Below are positions 35,733 to 43,114 of a stretch of 64,000 nt of DNA, in pieces (positions within the stretch are counted from its first letter, which is position 1; every line of letters starts with the position of its first letter). The notes beneath the pieces were generated by a model. It searched no databases. It saw only the letters and a program-made list of their open reading frames with translations, and had not been told where the DNA came from. The translations under genes were made by a program, and so were the position numbers. This stretch comes from Pseudoneobacillus rhizosphaerae (GTDB lineage: Bacteria > Bacillota > Bacilli > Bacillales > Cytobacillaceae), in the NCBI RefSeq assembly GCF_917563885.1, contig NZ_CAKJTG010000001.1:62001-126000 (forward strand), written 5' to 3'.

Positions 35733-35750
35733 AAGTTTATCCTGAAATTT

Positions 35751-36158
35751 TTATTTTGTTAGTGCATGCTCGACCTTGATACAACGATCCATTACAACTT
35801 TATAACCTTTATCTGTTAGAAATTGATAGGCTTCTTCATTAACTAAACCTAGTTGCGCCCAAAATACATCTGCATCCATTTCGTCAAATTCTTTTGCCAC
35901 TTCTACTAAATGCTCGGAGCGGCGAAATACATTTACGATGTCCACGTGACCATCAATTTCTTTTAAAGAAGCTACTGATGGAACGCCCAATACTTCCTTA
36001 ACAGATGGGTTCACAGGGATAATTTCGTAGCCTGCTTTTTGCATTGCTGCGGATACCATGTAGGAAGTTCGTTCAGGATTATCGCTAAGTCCAACAACGG
36101 CAATCCTTTTCGCTTTTTTTAAGATGGCACCTAATTCTTCGCGGGATGGAATATTCAT
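35751..36158 (-). CDS. yneT: CoA-binding domain protein YneT
   Basis: This 135-residue single-domain CoA-binding (Rossmann) protein has the segments IAVVGLSDNPERTSY, EIIPVNPSVKEVLG and DVFWAQLGLVNEEAYQF, typical of the CoA_binding_2 family related to the N-terminus of succinyl-CoA synthetase alpha. It probably binds CoA or an acyl-CoA in the cytoplasm; the exact role is unknown. B. subtilis yneT occupies the same place between plsY and parE. GGAGAG precedes the ATG. Confidence 0.9.
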   Translation of the reverse strand: MNIPSREELGAILKKAKRIAVVGLSDNPERTSYMVSAAMQKAGYEIIPVNPSVKEVLGVPSVASLKEIDGHVDIVNVFRRSEHLVEVAKEFDEMDADVFWAQLGLVNEEAYQFLTDKGYKVVMDRCIKVEHALTK

Positions 36159-36260
36159 TGGCCTACTCTCCTTTGCTATTGGCTTTACTACCTTAATCTT
36201 ACCTTGTTTCGGTAAAAAATTACTAGCAATGTGCCTTACTCAGAGATTTTGACATAAAGA

Positions 36261-38003
36261 TTACTTTTCATCAGCTTTTGTATAGTTAGGATCGGTCGTA
36301 TGCAATGCAGCCCAAGCGGTATCATCCGCGAAAAATCTAGACCAGCTCGCCACTCCTGCTAAGTCATATTTCATCATGACTTCGGCTCGTTTACTAAGTG
36401 AAAGCTCATCCTCTAGCCACACCTTGTAGGTAGCATCCTCATCTTTTAAGTAAATTTGCGCATAATTTTGTCCAGTTGCAGCATCATATGTTGGCTTAAG
36501 ATTGTTCTTAGCAAGCCATTCTTTTATTTTAGACATTGATAATGCTTTTGATGTCACTTCAATTTGACCATCGGATAACGTTTGCTCTTTCCAAAGTCTA
36601 GTATATAGAGGAACTCCTAGAATCAATTTTTCATTCGGAACAACTGTGAGTAGCTTTTCAATATTTTGTTCCACCCATGGCAAACTTGCGACACTTCCAG
36701 CAACAGGTGAAGATCCCCAGTGCTCGTCATAGGCCATCACCATTATATAATCAACAATTTTGCTTAGCTTTTCTCGTTCATAAAAGACAGACCAATTGCC
36801 ACTTGTAGAGATAAAGGTAATATCCATGGAAACAGTGAGGCCAGCCTCGTGAAAAAGTGGCGTTGCTTCTCTTACAAATTGGGTAATCAGTGGACCGTCT
36901 TCCACATTTACATTCTCGATATCAAGATTTATACCATTTAACTGATACATTTGACTATAATGTAAAAGCTGACGAATCATCTTTTGTCGAGTTTCATAAT
37001 CTTTAAATGCTAAATGAGTAAGCTCGGGATCAAAGGCATTTGAAAATAATCCCCATACTTGGAATCCCTTTGAATGAGCCCATTTCACATAATCTAGTGA
37101 GCCTAAGTTTTGGATATTTCCTGCTTCATTTTCTAGTTCAAACCAAGTTGGTGAAACTACATTAATGCCAGGCATCTCAGGAAGTTGTTTCGTGTTTGGG
37201 TTTTTCGTGTACACCGCTTCCCATGTTAGACGAATTGGACCTTTAATTTTTGTTAAATTCTTCGCTTTGTTTTCATTTTTTACTAGGATTTGCTCGGTAT
37301 TCTCTTCTATGACAAATTCTTTATTAAGATATCCTGCAATCCCGTTTTCTTTACGAATGAAGTAATACTCTTCTTTTTCGCTTTCTATATATATTTTTTC
37401 AGTGTTTTTCAATTCTGCAACATAGCTAGATCGCAATGTAGGTTCTGTTCTTAGGCGAAGCATCTCCCTATGGATGTCTCCCGCTTTTATGGAACCATGA
37501 ACCAATTCATCACCATTTGAATGAATCCATATCCCTTCGTTCTCGGTTAATAATGTATATTGAATGGGATAATATTTAAGTAACGGTTCTAGAGCCACAT
37601 ACAATTCTCCATTTGCAGATTGGATCGAAGGAAAATGAAGCGTAACGGGCTTTTCATTCACATAATAAGTTAATGACTCAGTCGGCATTTGAATCACCTT
37701 ATTTTCTGTTGTAATAATAATAGATTTAGATTTTTCATCAAAAATGAGAGAATCATCGAGTTGCTCTTTAATAAATTTAATCGGTAAAAAAACAGTTTCT
37801 CCGTCTATAAGGGCATTACCTTGTTGCTCATTTTGATAAAGGATTGGGCTTTTGCCTTGAAAATAATCAATTTTTTCTTTCGAAGCGTATGGATATAAGA
37901 GCAGTAGAATTGAAGATATAATCATCAAAATAGCCAAAAATAATCCTGTAACAATCCATTTTGGTGAGATTGTTTTCTTTCGGAAGTGTTCAACGCGTGC
38001 CAT
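36261..38003 (-). CDS. Membrane-anchored GH18 glycosidase with SH3-like domain (spore germination/cortex lysin-like)
   Basis: This 580-residue protein has one N-terminal transmembrane helix (residues 15-38) and a copper-amine-oxidase-like N-domain (about 50-165, with FLPIKFIKEQLDD and VALEPLLKYYPI). An SH3_3-like segment follows (about 172-235, MLRLRTEPTLRSSYVAELK), then a GH18 barrel (255-570). The active-site motif is NGINLDIEN: the acid Glu363 and Asp361 remain, but the first two Asp of DxxDxDxE are Asn. Related Bacillus proteins are spore cortex or germination enzymes. The start is the ATG behind GGGAGGAG; an upstream frame to 38081 lacks a site. It is inserted between yneT and plsY compared with B. 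subtilis. Confidence 0.85.
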   Translation of the reverse strand: MARVEHFRKKTISPKWIVTGLFLAILMIISSILLLLYPYASKEKIDYFQGKSPILYQNEQQGNALIDGETVFLPIKFIKEQLDDSLIFDEKSKSIIITTENKVIQMPTESLTYYVNEKPVTLHFPSIQSANGELYVALEPLLKYYPIQYTLLTENEGIWIHSNGDELVHGSIKAGDIHREMLRLRTEPTLRSSYVAELKNTEKIYIESEKEEYYFIRKENGIAGYLNKEFVIEENTEQILVKNENKAKNLTKIKGPIRLTWEAVYTKNPNTKQLPEMPGINVVSPTWFELENEAGNIQNLGSLDYVKWAHSKGFQVWGLFSNAFDPELTHLAFKDYETRQKMIRQLLHYSQMYQLNGINLDIENVNVEDGPLITQFVREATPLFHEAGLTVSMDITFISTSGNWSVFYEREKLSKIVDYIMVMAYDEHWGSSPVAGSVASLPWVEQNIEKLLTVVPNEKLILGVPLYTRLWKEQTLSDGQIEVTSKALSMSKIKEWLAKNNLKPTYDAATGQNYAQIYLKDEDATYKVWLEDELSLSKRAEVMMKYDLAGVASWSRFFADDTAWAALHTTDPNYTKADEK

Positions 38004-38149
38004 ATTTTTTATCTCCTCCCGTCTCCATCGTACTATATATTTACGAAACAAACACTTAATTTTACCTTCCAATTCAATCATGAGTAGCTAATAATTATGG
38101 ATTAATGGTACAATAAAAAAACGAATATTTATTTGAAGGGGAAGTTCTC

Positions 38150-38758
38150 ATGGCAATGAACATAGTTGTAATCCTAATAGCCTATCTACTTGGGTCAATC
38201 CCTTCTGGACTGATCATTGGGAAGCTATTTTATGGAAAAGATATTCGTGAGCATGGAAGTGGAAATCTTGGCGGAACCAATACCTTTCGGACATTGGGGA
38301 TAAAAGCAGGATTGACGGTTACCATAGCGGATATCTTAAAGGGAACACTAGCTGCGTCCTTACCATTTTTATTTGATTTAGAAATGCATGCTTTACTAGT
38401 TGGTATATTTGCTGTCGTAGGACATATGTATCCGATATTTGCTAATTTTAGAGGTGGAAAGGCCGTTGCTACCTCTGGAGGCGTTCTTTTATTTTATGCT
38501 CCTTTGATGTTTTTAATTGTGCTAGTTATTTTCTTCCTATGTCTGTACATAACTAAATATGTTTCTCTTTCTTCGATGCTTGCCGCAATAGCTGCCATTA
38601 TTTATTCTTTAATTGTTTGGGACATTTGGTTAATAATTGTTGTAGCTATTTTAGCCTTTTTCGTTATATACCGACATCGTGCGAACTTCAAGAGAATAAT
38701 GAATAAAACAGAACCGAAGATTAAGTGGATGGGATCTAAACAGCAGAAACGCCTTTAG
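38150..38758 (+). CDS. plsY: Acyl-phosphate:glycerol-3-phosphate acyltransferase PlsY
   Basis: This 202-residue integral membrane acyltransferase makes lysophosphatidic acid from acyl-phosphate and glycerol-3-phosphate, the first step of phospholipid synthesis. The family motifs are [28 protein letters not shown] and [23 protein letters not shown], between five hydrophobic helices. The C-terminus is basic and cytoplasmic. GGGGAAG lies before the ATG. The place next to yneT/parEC is conserved in Bacillus (yneS). Confidence 0.95.
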   Translation: MAMNIVVILIAYLLGSIPSGLIIGKLFYGKDIREHGSGNLGGTNTFRTLGIKAGLTVTIADILKGTLAASLPFLFDLEMHALLVGIFAVVGHMYPIFANFRGGKAVATSGGVLLFYAPLMFLIVLVIFFLCLYITKYVSLSSMLAAIAAIIYSLIVWDIWLIIVVAILAFFVIYRHRANFKRIMNKTEPKIKWMGSKQQKRL

Positions 38759-38782
38759 TAAGGTGTCTCTGCTGTTTTTTTA
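38740..38782 (+). terminator. Terminator of plsY
   Basis: CAGCAGA-AACGCCTT / AAGGTGT-CTCTGCTG is followed by TTTTTTT and overlaps the plsY stop. Confidence 0.85.
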
Positions 38783-38875
38783 TTAAATGTTTAGTCGAAA
38801 GTTGGAATATTATTAGGCTTTTTGTCATTAAATTTATTAGAAGATAAAAATTAATTGACAATGAGGATGATAAAA

Positions 38876-39583
38876 ATGGATATGCAGTCACAAACAGATT
38901 CTATCAAGGACTATCACTATCAAACTATCGATAAGCTCGCGGTTGGAATTGTACATGAAATAAGAAATCCATTAACAGTTGTCGGTGGCTTCCTACAACT
39001 ACTTAAACCGTATTTAATAGAAATTGGGAAAGAGCAGTATGTAGATATTGCTTTAGAAGAACTTAAACGTGCCGATCAATTGATTTACGAGTTTTTAAAT
39101 GAATCTAAACCATCGGAACAAACCCCAAAAAGAATATCCTTAAATCAAATAGTAAAAGATACAAGCTTGCTTTACGAATGTGAAGCGATATTAAAAAATA
39201 TAACCATCCGTAATCGATTTACTGATGAGGAAATTGATTTTGTCGCTAATGATAAGCAACTTAAACAGGTGTTTCTAAACCTATTAAAAAATGCACTAGA
39301 AGCGATTGAATTACGACAGGATAAAAGTCGAAATGGTATCATCGATTACTATACCGTTATGGAAGAAAACAGGGCGGTTGTGGTGATTAAAGATAATGGT
39401 TGTGGGATGAATGAACAAACCTTGCGAAATCTCTTTCTTCCCTTTCATACTACCAAAGATACGGGCACTGGAGTTGGATTAAGTGTTTGTAAAAGAATTA
39501 TTGAGGAACACCATGGCACAATAACTGTTGAAAGCACAGAAGGTTTCGGGACGATGTTTCGGATAGAATTCCATCTTAGGTAG
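38876..39583 (+). CDS. Small soluble histidine kinase (sporulation-kinase-like catalytic core)
   Basis: This 235-residue kinase contains only a HisKA domain (phospho-acceptor His27 in VGIVHEIRNPLTVVGGF) and a HATPase domain (N-box LLKNALEAI, G1 DNGCGM, GTGVGLSVC). It has no sensor, PAS or transmembrane part. The H-box is of the sporulation-kinase (KinA-E) type, so it may feed the Spo0F phosphorelay or act with a separate sensor (inference). No response regulator is adjacent. The start is ATG 38876 behind GAGG at 9 nt; a TTG at 38855 would add seven residues. Confidence 0.82.
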   Translation: MDMQSQTDSIKDYHYQTIDKLAVGIVHEIRNPLTVVGGFLQLLKPYLIEIGKEQYVDIALEELKRADQLIYEFLNESKPSEQTPKRISLNQIVKDTSLLYECEAILKNITIRNRFTDEEIDFVANDKQLKQVFLNLLKNALEAIELRQDKSRNGIIDYYTVMEENRAVVVIKDNGCGMNEQTLRNLFLPFHTTKDTGTGVGLSVCKRIIEEHHGTITVESTEGFGTMFRIEFHLR

Positions 39584-39629
39584 ATCGTGAAGTGTCGGTA
39601 TTTTGTCAAAACAGACTGATTTTTACACT

Positions 39630-39681
39630 CTCCTTTTCGAGTAAAATAACAATATAAATAGTTTCTTCACTCGAAAAGGAG
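39630..39681 (+). promoter_or_regulatory. 13-bp inverted repeat masking a ribosome-binding site
   Basis: CTCCTTTTCGAGT (39630-39642) and ACTCGAAAAGGAG (39669-39681) are perfect complements separated by 26 nt. The 3' arm contains the AAAGGAG ribosome site of the 58-residue gene starting at 39692, so a folded mRNA would block its translation. No T run follows, which argues against an ordinary terminator. Confidence 0.55.
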
Positions 39682-39691
39682 CAAGATCTAT

Positions 39692-39868
39692 ATGGAAAAA
39701 GATCATGATAACTATGTATTTTCAATGAATGTTGGTGAGAGTTTGACTGTGGATGATTTTAATGTGGAGTTTTTTGAATATAATCAGGAATTGTATTGTG
39801 AGGGTAATCCGATAAGGGTTGTCAAAAATTTTGATGAGCTAATAAATTTGTTAGATGAATGGGAATAA
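39692..39868 (+). CDS. Small acidic protein of unknown function
   Basis: This is a 58-residue acidic protein (MEKDHDNYVFSMNVGESLTV...) with a good AAAGGAG site 10 nt upstream and a strong terminator immediately downstream. It has no known motif. The ribosome site lies inside a perfect inverted repeat, suggesting translational control. It is between the small kinase gene and the yneR selenoprotein gene. Confidence 0.7.
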   Translation: MEKDHDNYVFSMNVGESLTVDDFNVEFFEYNQELYCEGNPIRVVKNFDELINLLDEWE

Positions 39869-39883
39869 TGAAAGTATACAAAT

Positions 39884-39914
39884 AAAAACGGGTTCTTTTA
39901 AAGAATCCGTTTTT
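39884..39914. terminator. Bidirectional terminator
   Basis: AAAAACGGGTTCTT / AAGAATCCGTTTTT with a 3-nt loop lies between convergent genes. Confidence 0.88.
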
Positions 39915-40212
39915 ACATTTTCAACAGCTTATATTGTCCATTTCCAAATACATCTTTAATATAATCTAACTTTGTTTGATGAAAATAAACGTAATCATTT
40001 GGATGTATGAGGATTTGAAGATCGTGAAAAGTGTAATGGTGATCCTTGGTTAATGGCTGCTCCTCCAGAGACAGCTTTAGCTGAGGTCCCCCTCACCCTA
40101 TTCCCATTGACAATCTTACATAAAGTTTTTCATCGGGAGTTCTTTGCTCTGAGTGTACGATTTCTTCTAGCTTTTGGTAAGCACTACCAGTCAGTTGGAA
40201 AATGATAATCAC
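39913..40212 (-). CDS. yneR: YneR/HesB-like (IscA-type) protein with in-frame TGA: predicted selenoprotein
   Basis: Reading through one TGA (40093-40095, codon 40) gives 99 residues: a HesB/IscA-like fold with YVRLSMGIG-U-GGPQLKLSLEEQP, where U sits at the family's first conserved Cys position (GxGCGGP). The downstream part (FHDLQILIHPNDYVYF...YIKDVFGNGQYKLL) also matches the family. HesB-like selenoproteins are known in bacteria. The gene lies next to yneQ as yneR does in B. subtilis. The start is uncertain: GTG 40212 abuts AAAGAG, while ATC 40206 or ATT 40203 have better spacing. Candidate SECIS hairpins follow the TGA. The role is probably Fe-S or redox chemistry; a nonsense mutation is the alternative. 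Confidence 0.8.
40068..40090 (-). promoter_or_regulatory. Candidate SECIS hairpin in yneR
   Basis: Two nucleotides after the TGA, GGGA-CCU-CAGC-UAAA-GCUG-UCUC can fold (4 + 4 bp with a bulge). An alternative hairpin 18 nt downstream has a UGGA loop. Neither has the textbook loop, so which one works is open. Confidence 0.35.
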
Positions 40213-40324
40213 CTCTTTGTTTAGTAGTTCAGTAAAACAATTTTTTAAAAAATCAACTATTAGACAATTAAATATATTATATTATTTTATGATAGGTATG
40301 CCTAATTTTATAAAGGAGTATTCG

Positions 40325-41473
40325 ATGAAAAAGCGTTCATTTTTGTTTTCGATTATTTTTATTTTAGGAATTGTTGCAATTTCCACCTTCTTAATAGTTA
40401 ATTTCTACCAAGATTCTCGTAAAGAGGTCATCTATCCCGCTTCCGGCCACGAAACTAGGGAAGTCTTCTTAAGTGGAAAAGAAATGACTACCCAACTTTC
40501 CTTAGGAGCAATTGGAGATATATTAATTCATGACTGGGTTTATGAGGATGCACTGTCCTCTTCTGGATATGATTTTAAGCCAATGTTTAAGCATGTAAAA
40601 GGCAAGTTACAAAAACCAGATTTATTGATAGCTAATCAGGAAACGGTTCTTGGTGGAGTTGAAATGGGATTAACCAGTTATCCGACATTTAATAGTCCAC
40701 AAGAGGTTGGAGATGCACTGATTGATGCAGGAGTTGACATCGTATCAACGGCCAATAATCATTCTCTTGATAAAGGGGAAAAAGGAATTCTTAGGTCTAT
40801 CGAGTATTACGAAAAGGTTGGTTTACCGTATGTAGGGTTCTTTAAGGATAAAGAGGACCAGGAGAAACTAAGAATATTACATAAAAATGGTGTGAAGTTG
40901 GCGTTTTTATCCTATTCATATGGGACGAACGGAATACCTGTCCCGAAAGGTAAGGACTTTTTGGTTAACTTAATTGATCAGGAAAAGATGAAAACCGAAA
41001 TACATAAAGCAAAAGCTTTGGCTGATGTTGTTGTCATGAGCATTCATTGGGGAAACGAATACCAGCGAATCCCTACAGAAGAGCAACAATTATTAGGACA
41101 GTTTTTAGTTGATGAAGGGGTCGATATCATTTTTGGTCACCATCCTCACGTTTTACAGCCCATGCAAATGGTTAAAACAAAAGATCAAAGAAATGCTTTT
41201 ATTGTATATTCATTGGGGAACTTTATATCAGGTCAAATGCGGGATTATAAAGATATCGGTGGGTTGGCCACCATCAAAATCACTAAAAAAGTAAGTCCAA
41301 ATGGAACTGATATTGAATTATCAAACCCTGAATTTTCTCCAACATATGTATCCAATAAACATTTAACACAATACAGAGTGGTTCCTCTTCAGGAAGCGAA
41401 AGCCTTTGGTTTAAAAGATGCTGATAAACAATATAAAGAAATAATAAATCATATGACCCAGTGGCTCCGCTAA
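40325..41473 (+). CDS. CapA-family (poly-gamma-glutamate capsule) metallophosphatase-like protein
   Basis: This 382-residue protein has an N-terminal membrane anchor (residues 6-26) and an external PGA_cap domain: GAIGDILIHDWVY (metal motif), VSTANNHSLDKGEKG, SIHWGNEYQRIPT and IFGHHPHVLQPMQ. CapA homologues act in poly-gamma-glutamate capsule transport or other envelope functions. No capB, capC or capE is adjacent, so the role here is unclear. The start at 40325 is behind AAAGGAG; an in-frame ATG at 40202 would overlap the divergent yneR start and lacks a site. A short terminator follows. Confidence 0.87.
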   Translation: MKKRSFLFSIIFILGIVAISTFLIVNFYQDSRKEVIYPASGHETREVFLSGKEMTTQLSLGAIGDILIHDWVYEDALSSSGYDFKPMFKHVKGKLQKPDLLIANQETVLGGVEMGLTSYPTFNSPQEVGDALIDAGVDIVSTANNHSLDKGEKGILRSIEYYEKVGLPYVGFFKDKEDQEKLRILHKNGVKLAFLSYSYGTNGIPVPKGKDFLVNLIDQEKMKTEIHKAKALADVVVMSIHWGNEYQRIPTEEQQLLGQFLVDEGVDIIFGHHPHVLQPMQMVKTKDQRNAFIVYSLGNFISGQMRDYKDIGGLATIKITKKVSPNGTDIELSNPEFSPTYVSNKHLTQYRVVPLQEAKAFGLKDADKQYKEIINHMTQWLR

Positions 41474-41497
41474 ATGGCGGAGTTTTCTTATTTTAAT
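41465..41497 (+). terminator. Intrinsic terminator
   Basis: CTCCGC / GCGGAG followed by TTTTCTTATTTT overlaps the capA-like stop. Confidence 0.75.
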
Positions 41498-41546
41498 ATC
41501 CCTGCTAAAATGAATTTGAAAGGGTATGATATGGAGGGGAGTCTCT

Positions 41547-42299
41547 ATGGACAAAACAAATCGACTTTTTACTTTTTTATTAATAGCCTTCTTCCCTGTT
41601 GAATTGCTCGCGTTTCATTTCCGATTATACGAAATTGTTTTTTTTATCATGATCATTCAACTAATTTTCATTTTATTCTTATCTTCGGAAAAATCTAGAA
41701 TGCTAGTATGGAGCTTAAATGCTTTTGTGTTTAGCTATTTGATGATTCTTTATGGGTATCGATTTATTGAAAATTTAAATTTATCCCTAAACATAATCCT
41801 TTTACTAGGTGAATTGTTGCAATTAATACCTATAATAGCCCTTCATTACGTATTGAAAATGTTTAAACAAACCGTTCAATTAGGCTTTACTACTAAATCC
41901 AGAAGAGTTTCAAAGTTAAATAAATATTTAATTGTAATCATAGCAGTTAGTTTAATGTTCCTTGGACTTTTTCCTCAAGTGGATTCCAATTTATTGGGGG
42001 CTTTTATGTATTGTTTAGTACATGCGATTCTGTTCGAATCATTATGGAGAGGAATTCTCTTAGACTTATTTCGCCAGTTTTTAAGTACTGAATGGACAGT
42101 CTTCATACTGGCTGTTGCATTTGGCATTTATTTATTTAGTTTTGGATACAACCTTTTTCTATCCATTCTTATGGCCTTTTTTAGCTTAGGTTTTTCCTTG
42201 ATAAAACTAAAAACAAATAACATATTACTCTCCATCCTGTTACATACTATAATCGTTTTCCTTTTATTTCTTTCAGGTCAATTTTTCATTCCCGTATAG
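41547..42299 (+). CDS. CPBP/Abi-like polytopic membrane protein (degenerate protease motif)
   Basis: This 250-residue membrane protein has about seven to eight helices. Near residue 172, HAILFESLWRGILLDLF resembles the CPBP intramembrane protease motif 1 (EExxxR), but the first Glu is Phe and only E-x-x-x-R remains. A later LLHTII may correspond to the motif 3 His. CPBP proteins include CAAX-type prenyl peptidases and bacteriocin self-immunity proteins. Activity is doubtful. ATG 41547 is chosen because GGAGGGGA precedes it; ATG 41526 overlaps that site. A terminator shared with yneQ follows. Confidence 0.7.
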   Translation: MDKTNRLFTFLLIAFFPVELLAFHFRLYEIVFFIMIIQLIFILFLSSEKSRMLVWSLNAFVFSYLMILYGYRFIENLNLSLNIILLLGELLQLIPIIALHYVLKMFKQTVQLGFTTKSRRVSKLNKYLIVIIAVSLMFLGLFPQVDSNLLGAFMYCLVHAILFESLWRGILLDLFRQFLSTEWTVFILAVAFGIYLFSFGYNLFLSILMAFFSLGFSLIKLKTNNILLSILLHTIIVFLLFLSGQFFIPV

Positions 42300-42329
42300 A
42301 TAGCGTAAAATGGGAACTTTAGTGTAGAA

Positions 42330-42366
42330 AACGATCACCTCATTTTTGAAGTGATCGTTTTTTGTT
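42330..42366. terminator. Bidirectional terminator
   Basis: AAAACGATCAC / GTGATCGTTTT plus T run lies between convergent genes. Confidence 0.88.
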
Positions 42367-42376
42367 TAATATTTGG

Positions 42377-42667
42377 TTACCAAATATGTTCTAACAATCC
42401 TTCCTTCAACAGAATGGCTTTTTGTCTATCTCCAATTAGGTCAAAATGGGAGTAGCCATCTTTACGATGGTGGATCCATTTGGGATCTAGAGAATGTTTA
42501 CTACCCCAATCCGCTAGTTTACTTAAATCTGAGCACCCTACTTTTGTGACAGTATTATAGCCTGGAAAACGATCGTCCTGCCAATAATGTGTTAAAAATG
42601 CCACTTCTCCATCATCAATTTTTTGTTTCCATTCGACGAGTTGCTCCCTTTTTAATCCGAAAGCCAT
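42377..42667 (-). CDS. yneQ: Conserved protein YneQ
   Basis: This 96-residue soluble protein (MAFGLKREQLVEWKQKIDDGEV...) has length and place of B. subtilis YneQ, directly beside yneP and near yneR. It contains a His-rich stretch (KWIHHRKDGYSHFDLI) but no assigned activity. It is 24 nt downstream of yneP and probably in the same transcript. The function is unknown. Confidence 0.82.
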   Translation of the reverse strand: MAFGLKREQLVEWKQKIDDGEVAFLTHYWQDDRFPGYNTVTKVGCSDLSKLADWGSKHSLDPKWIHHRKDGYSHFDLIGDRQKAILLKEGLLEHIW

Positions 42668-42691
42668 TGTTTTTCACCTCTTAAAGTCTAT

Positions 42692-43111
42692 CTACTGCTT
42701 TTTTGCATTTTCATAGGCAGCATGCCAGTCGGGGTATAGTTTTCTAATAATTACTGGACGGAAATTCTCTTTTTTAACACAGACATGTTTGGATACTGCT
42801 GTAACGGCTAATTCGCCATCCATCGTCAAAATTTCGTATCCATAGCTAACTCGCAACCCATCATATTCATCAATCCAAGTCTTAACGGTTGCTTTTTCAC
42901 CATAACGTAAAGGTTTTTTATAAGAAATTTGAATATCCATAACTGGTGAAATAATTCCGTCCTTTTCCATTTCAGCATAATTAAATCCCAAATCTTGGAT
43001 GAGGGTTGTTCTTCCTACTTCCATCCATATTAAATAATTAGCATGATAAACGACTCCCATTTGATCCGTTTCGGCATATCGAACTTCAATTTCTTTAGTT
43101 GAAACCAACAT
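42692..43111 (-). CDS. yneP: Acyl-CoA thioesterase YneP (4HBT hot-dog fold)
   Basis: This 139-residue hot-dog thioesterase hydrolyses acyl-CoA to free acid and CoA. The 4HBT signature YAETDQMGVVYHANYLIWMEVGR (residues 11-33) carries the catalytic Asp. The rest matches the YbgC/FadM group. It sits between the double-AAA gene (3-nt gap) and yneQ in a single minus-strand operon, and B. subtilis has the same yneP-yneQ pair. Confidence 0.9.
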   Translation of the reverse strand: MLVSTKEIEVRYAETDQMGVVYHANYLIWMEVGRTTLIQDLGFNYAEMEKDGIISPVMDIQISYKKPLRYGEKATVKTWIDEYDGLRVSYGYEILTMDGELAVTAVSKHVCVKKENFRPVIIRKLYPDWHAAYENAKKQ

Positions 43112-43114
43112 CTA

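Larger units (their letters stand above)
35392..35750. promoter_or_regulatory. parEC upstream region with LexA-like box
   Basis: The parE promoter must lie here on the minus strand. The sequence CGAACTATTGTTCTA (minus strand) at 35523-35537 has the perfect core GAAC-N4-GTTC of the Bacillus SOS (LexA/DinR) box; B. subtilis parEC belongs to the LexA regulon. A candidate promoter (TAGACA ... TAAAAT) lies just upstream of it. The hairpin ATAGGTC/GACCTAT at 35700-35725 belongs to the yneT terminator. Confidence 0.65.

Noticed and set aside
40093..40095. In-frame TGA of yneR read as a simple nonsense mutation (pseudogene)
   Set aside because: The codon falls exactly on the active-site Cys, the rest of the frame is intact and conserved, and selA plus Sec-SelD are present; Sec is the simpler reading, though not proven.
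40202..40324. N-terminal extension of the CapA-like protein
   Set aside because: Overlaps the divergent yneR start and lacks a ribosome site, while the ATG at 40325 has AAAGGAG and begins a proper membrane anchor.
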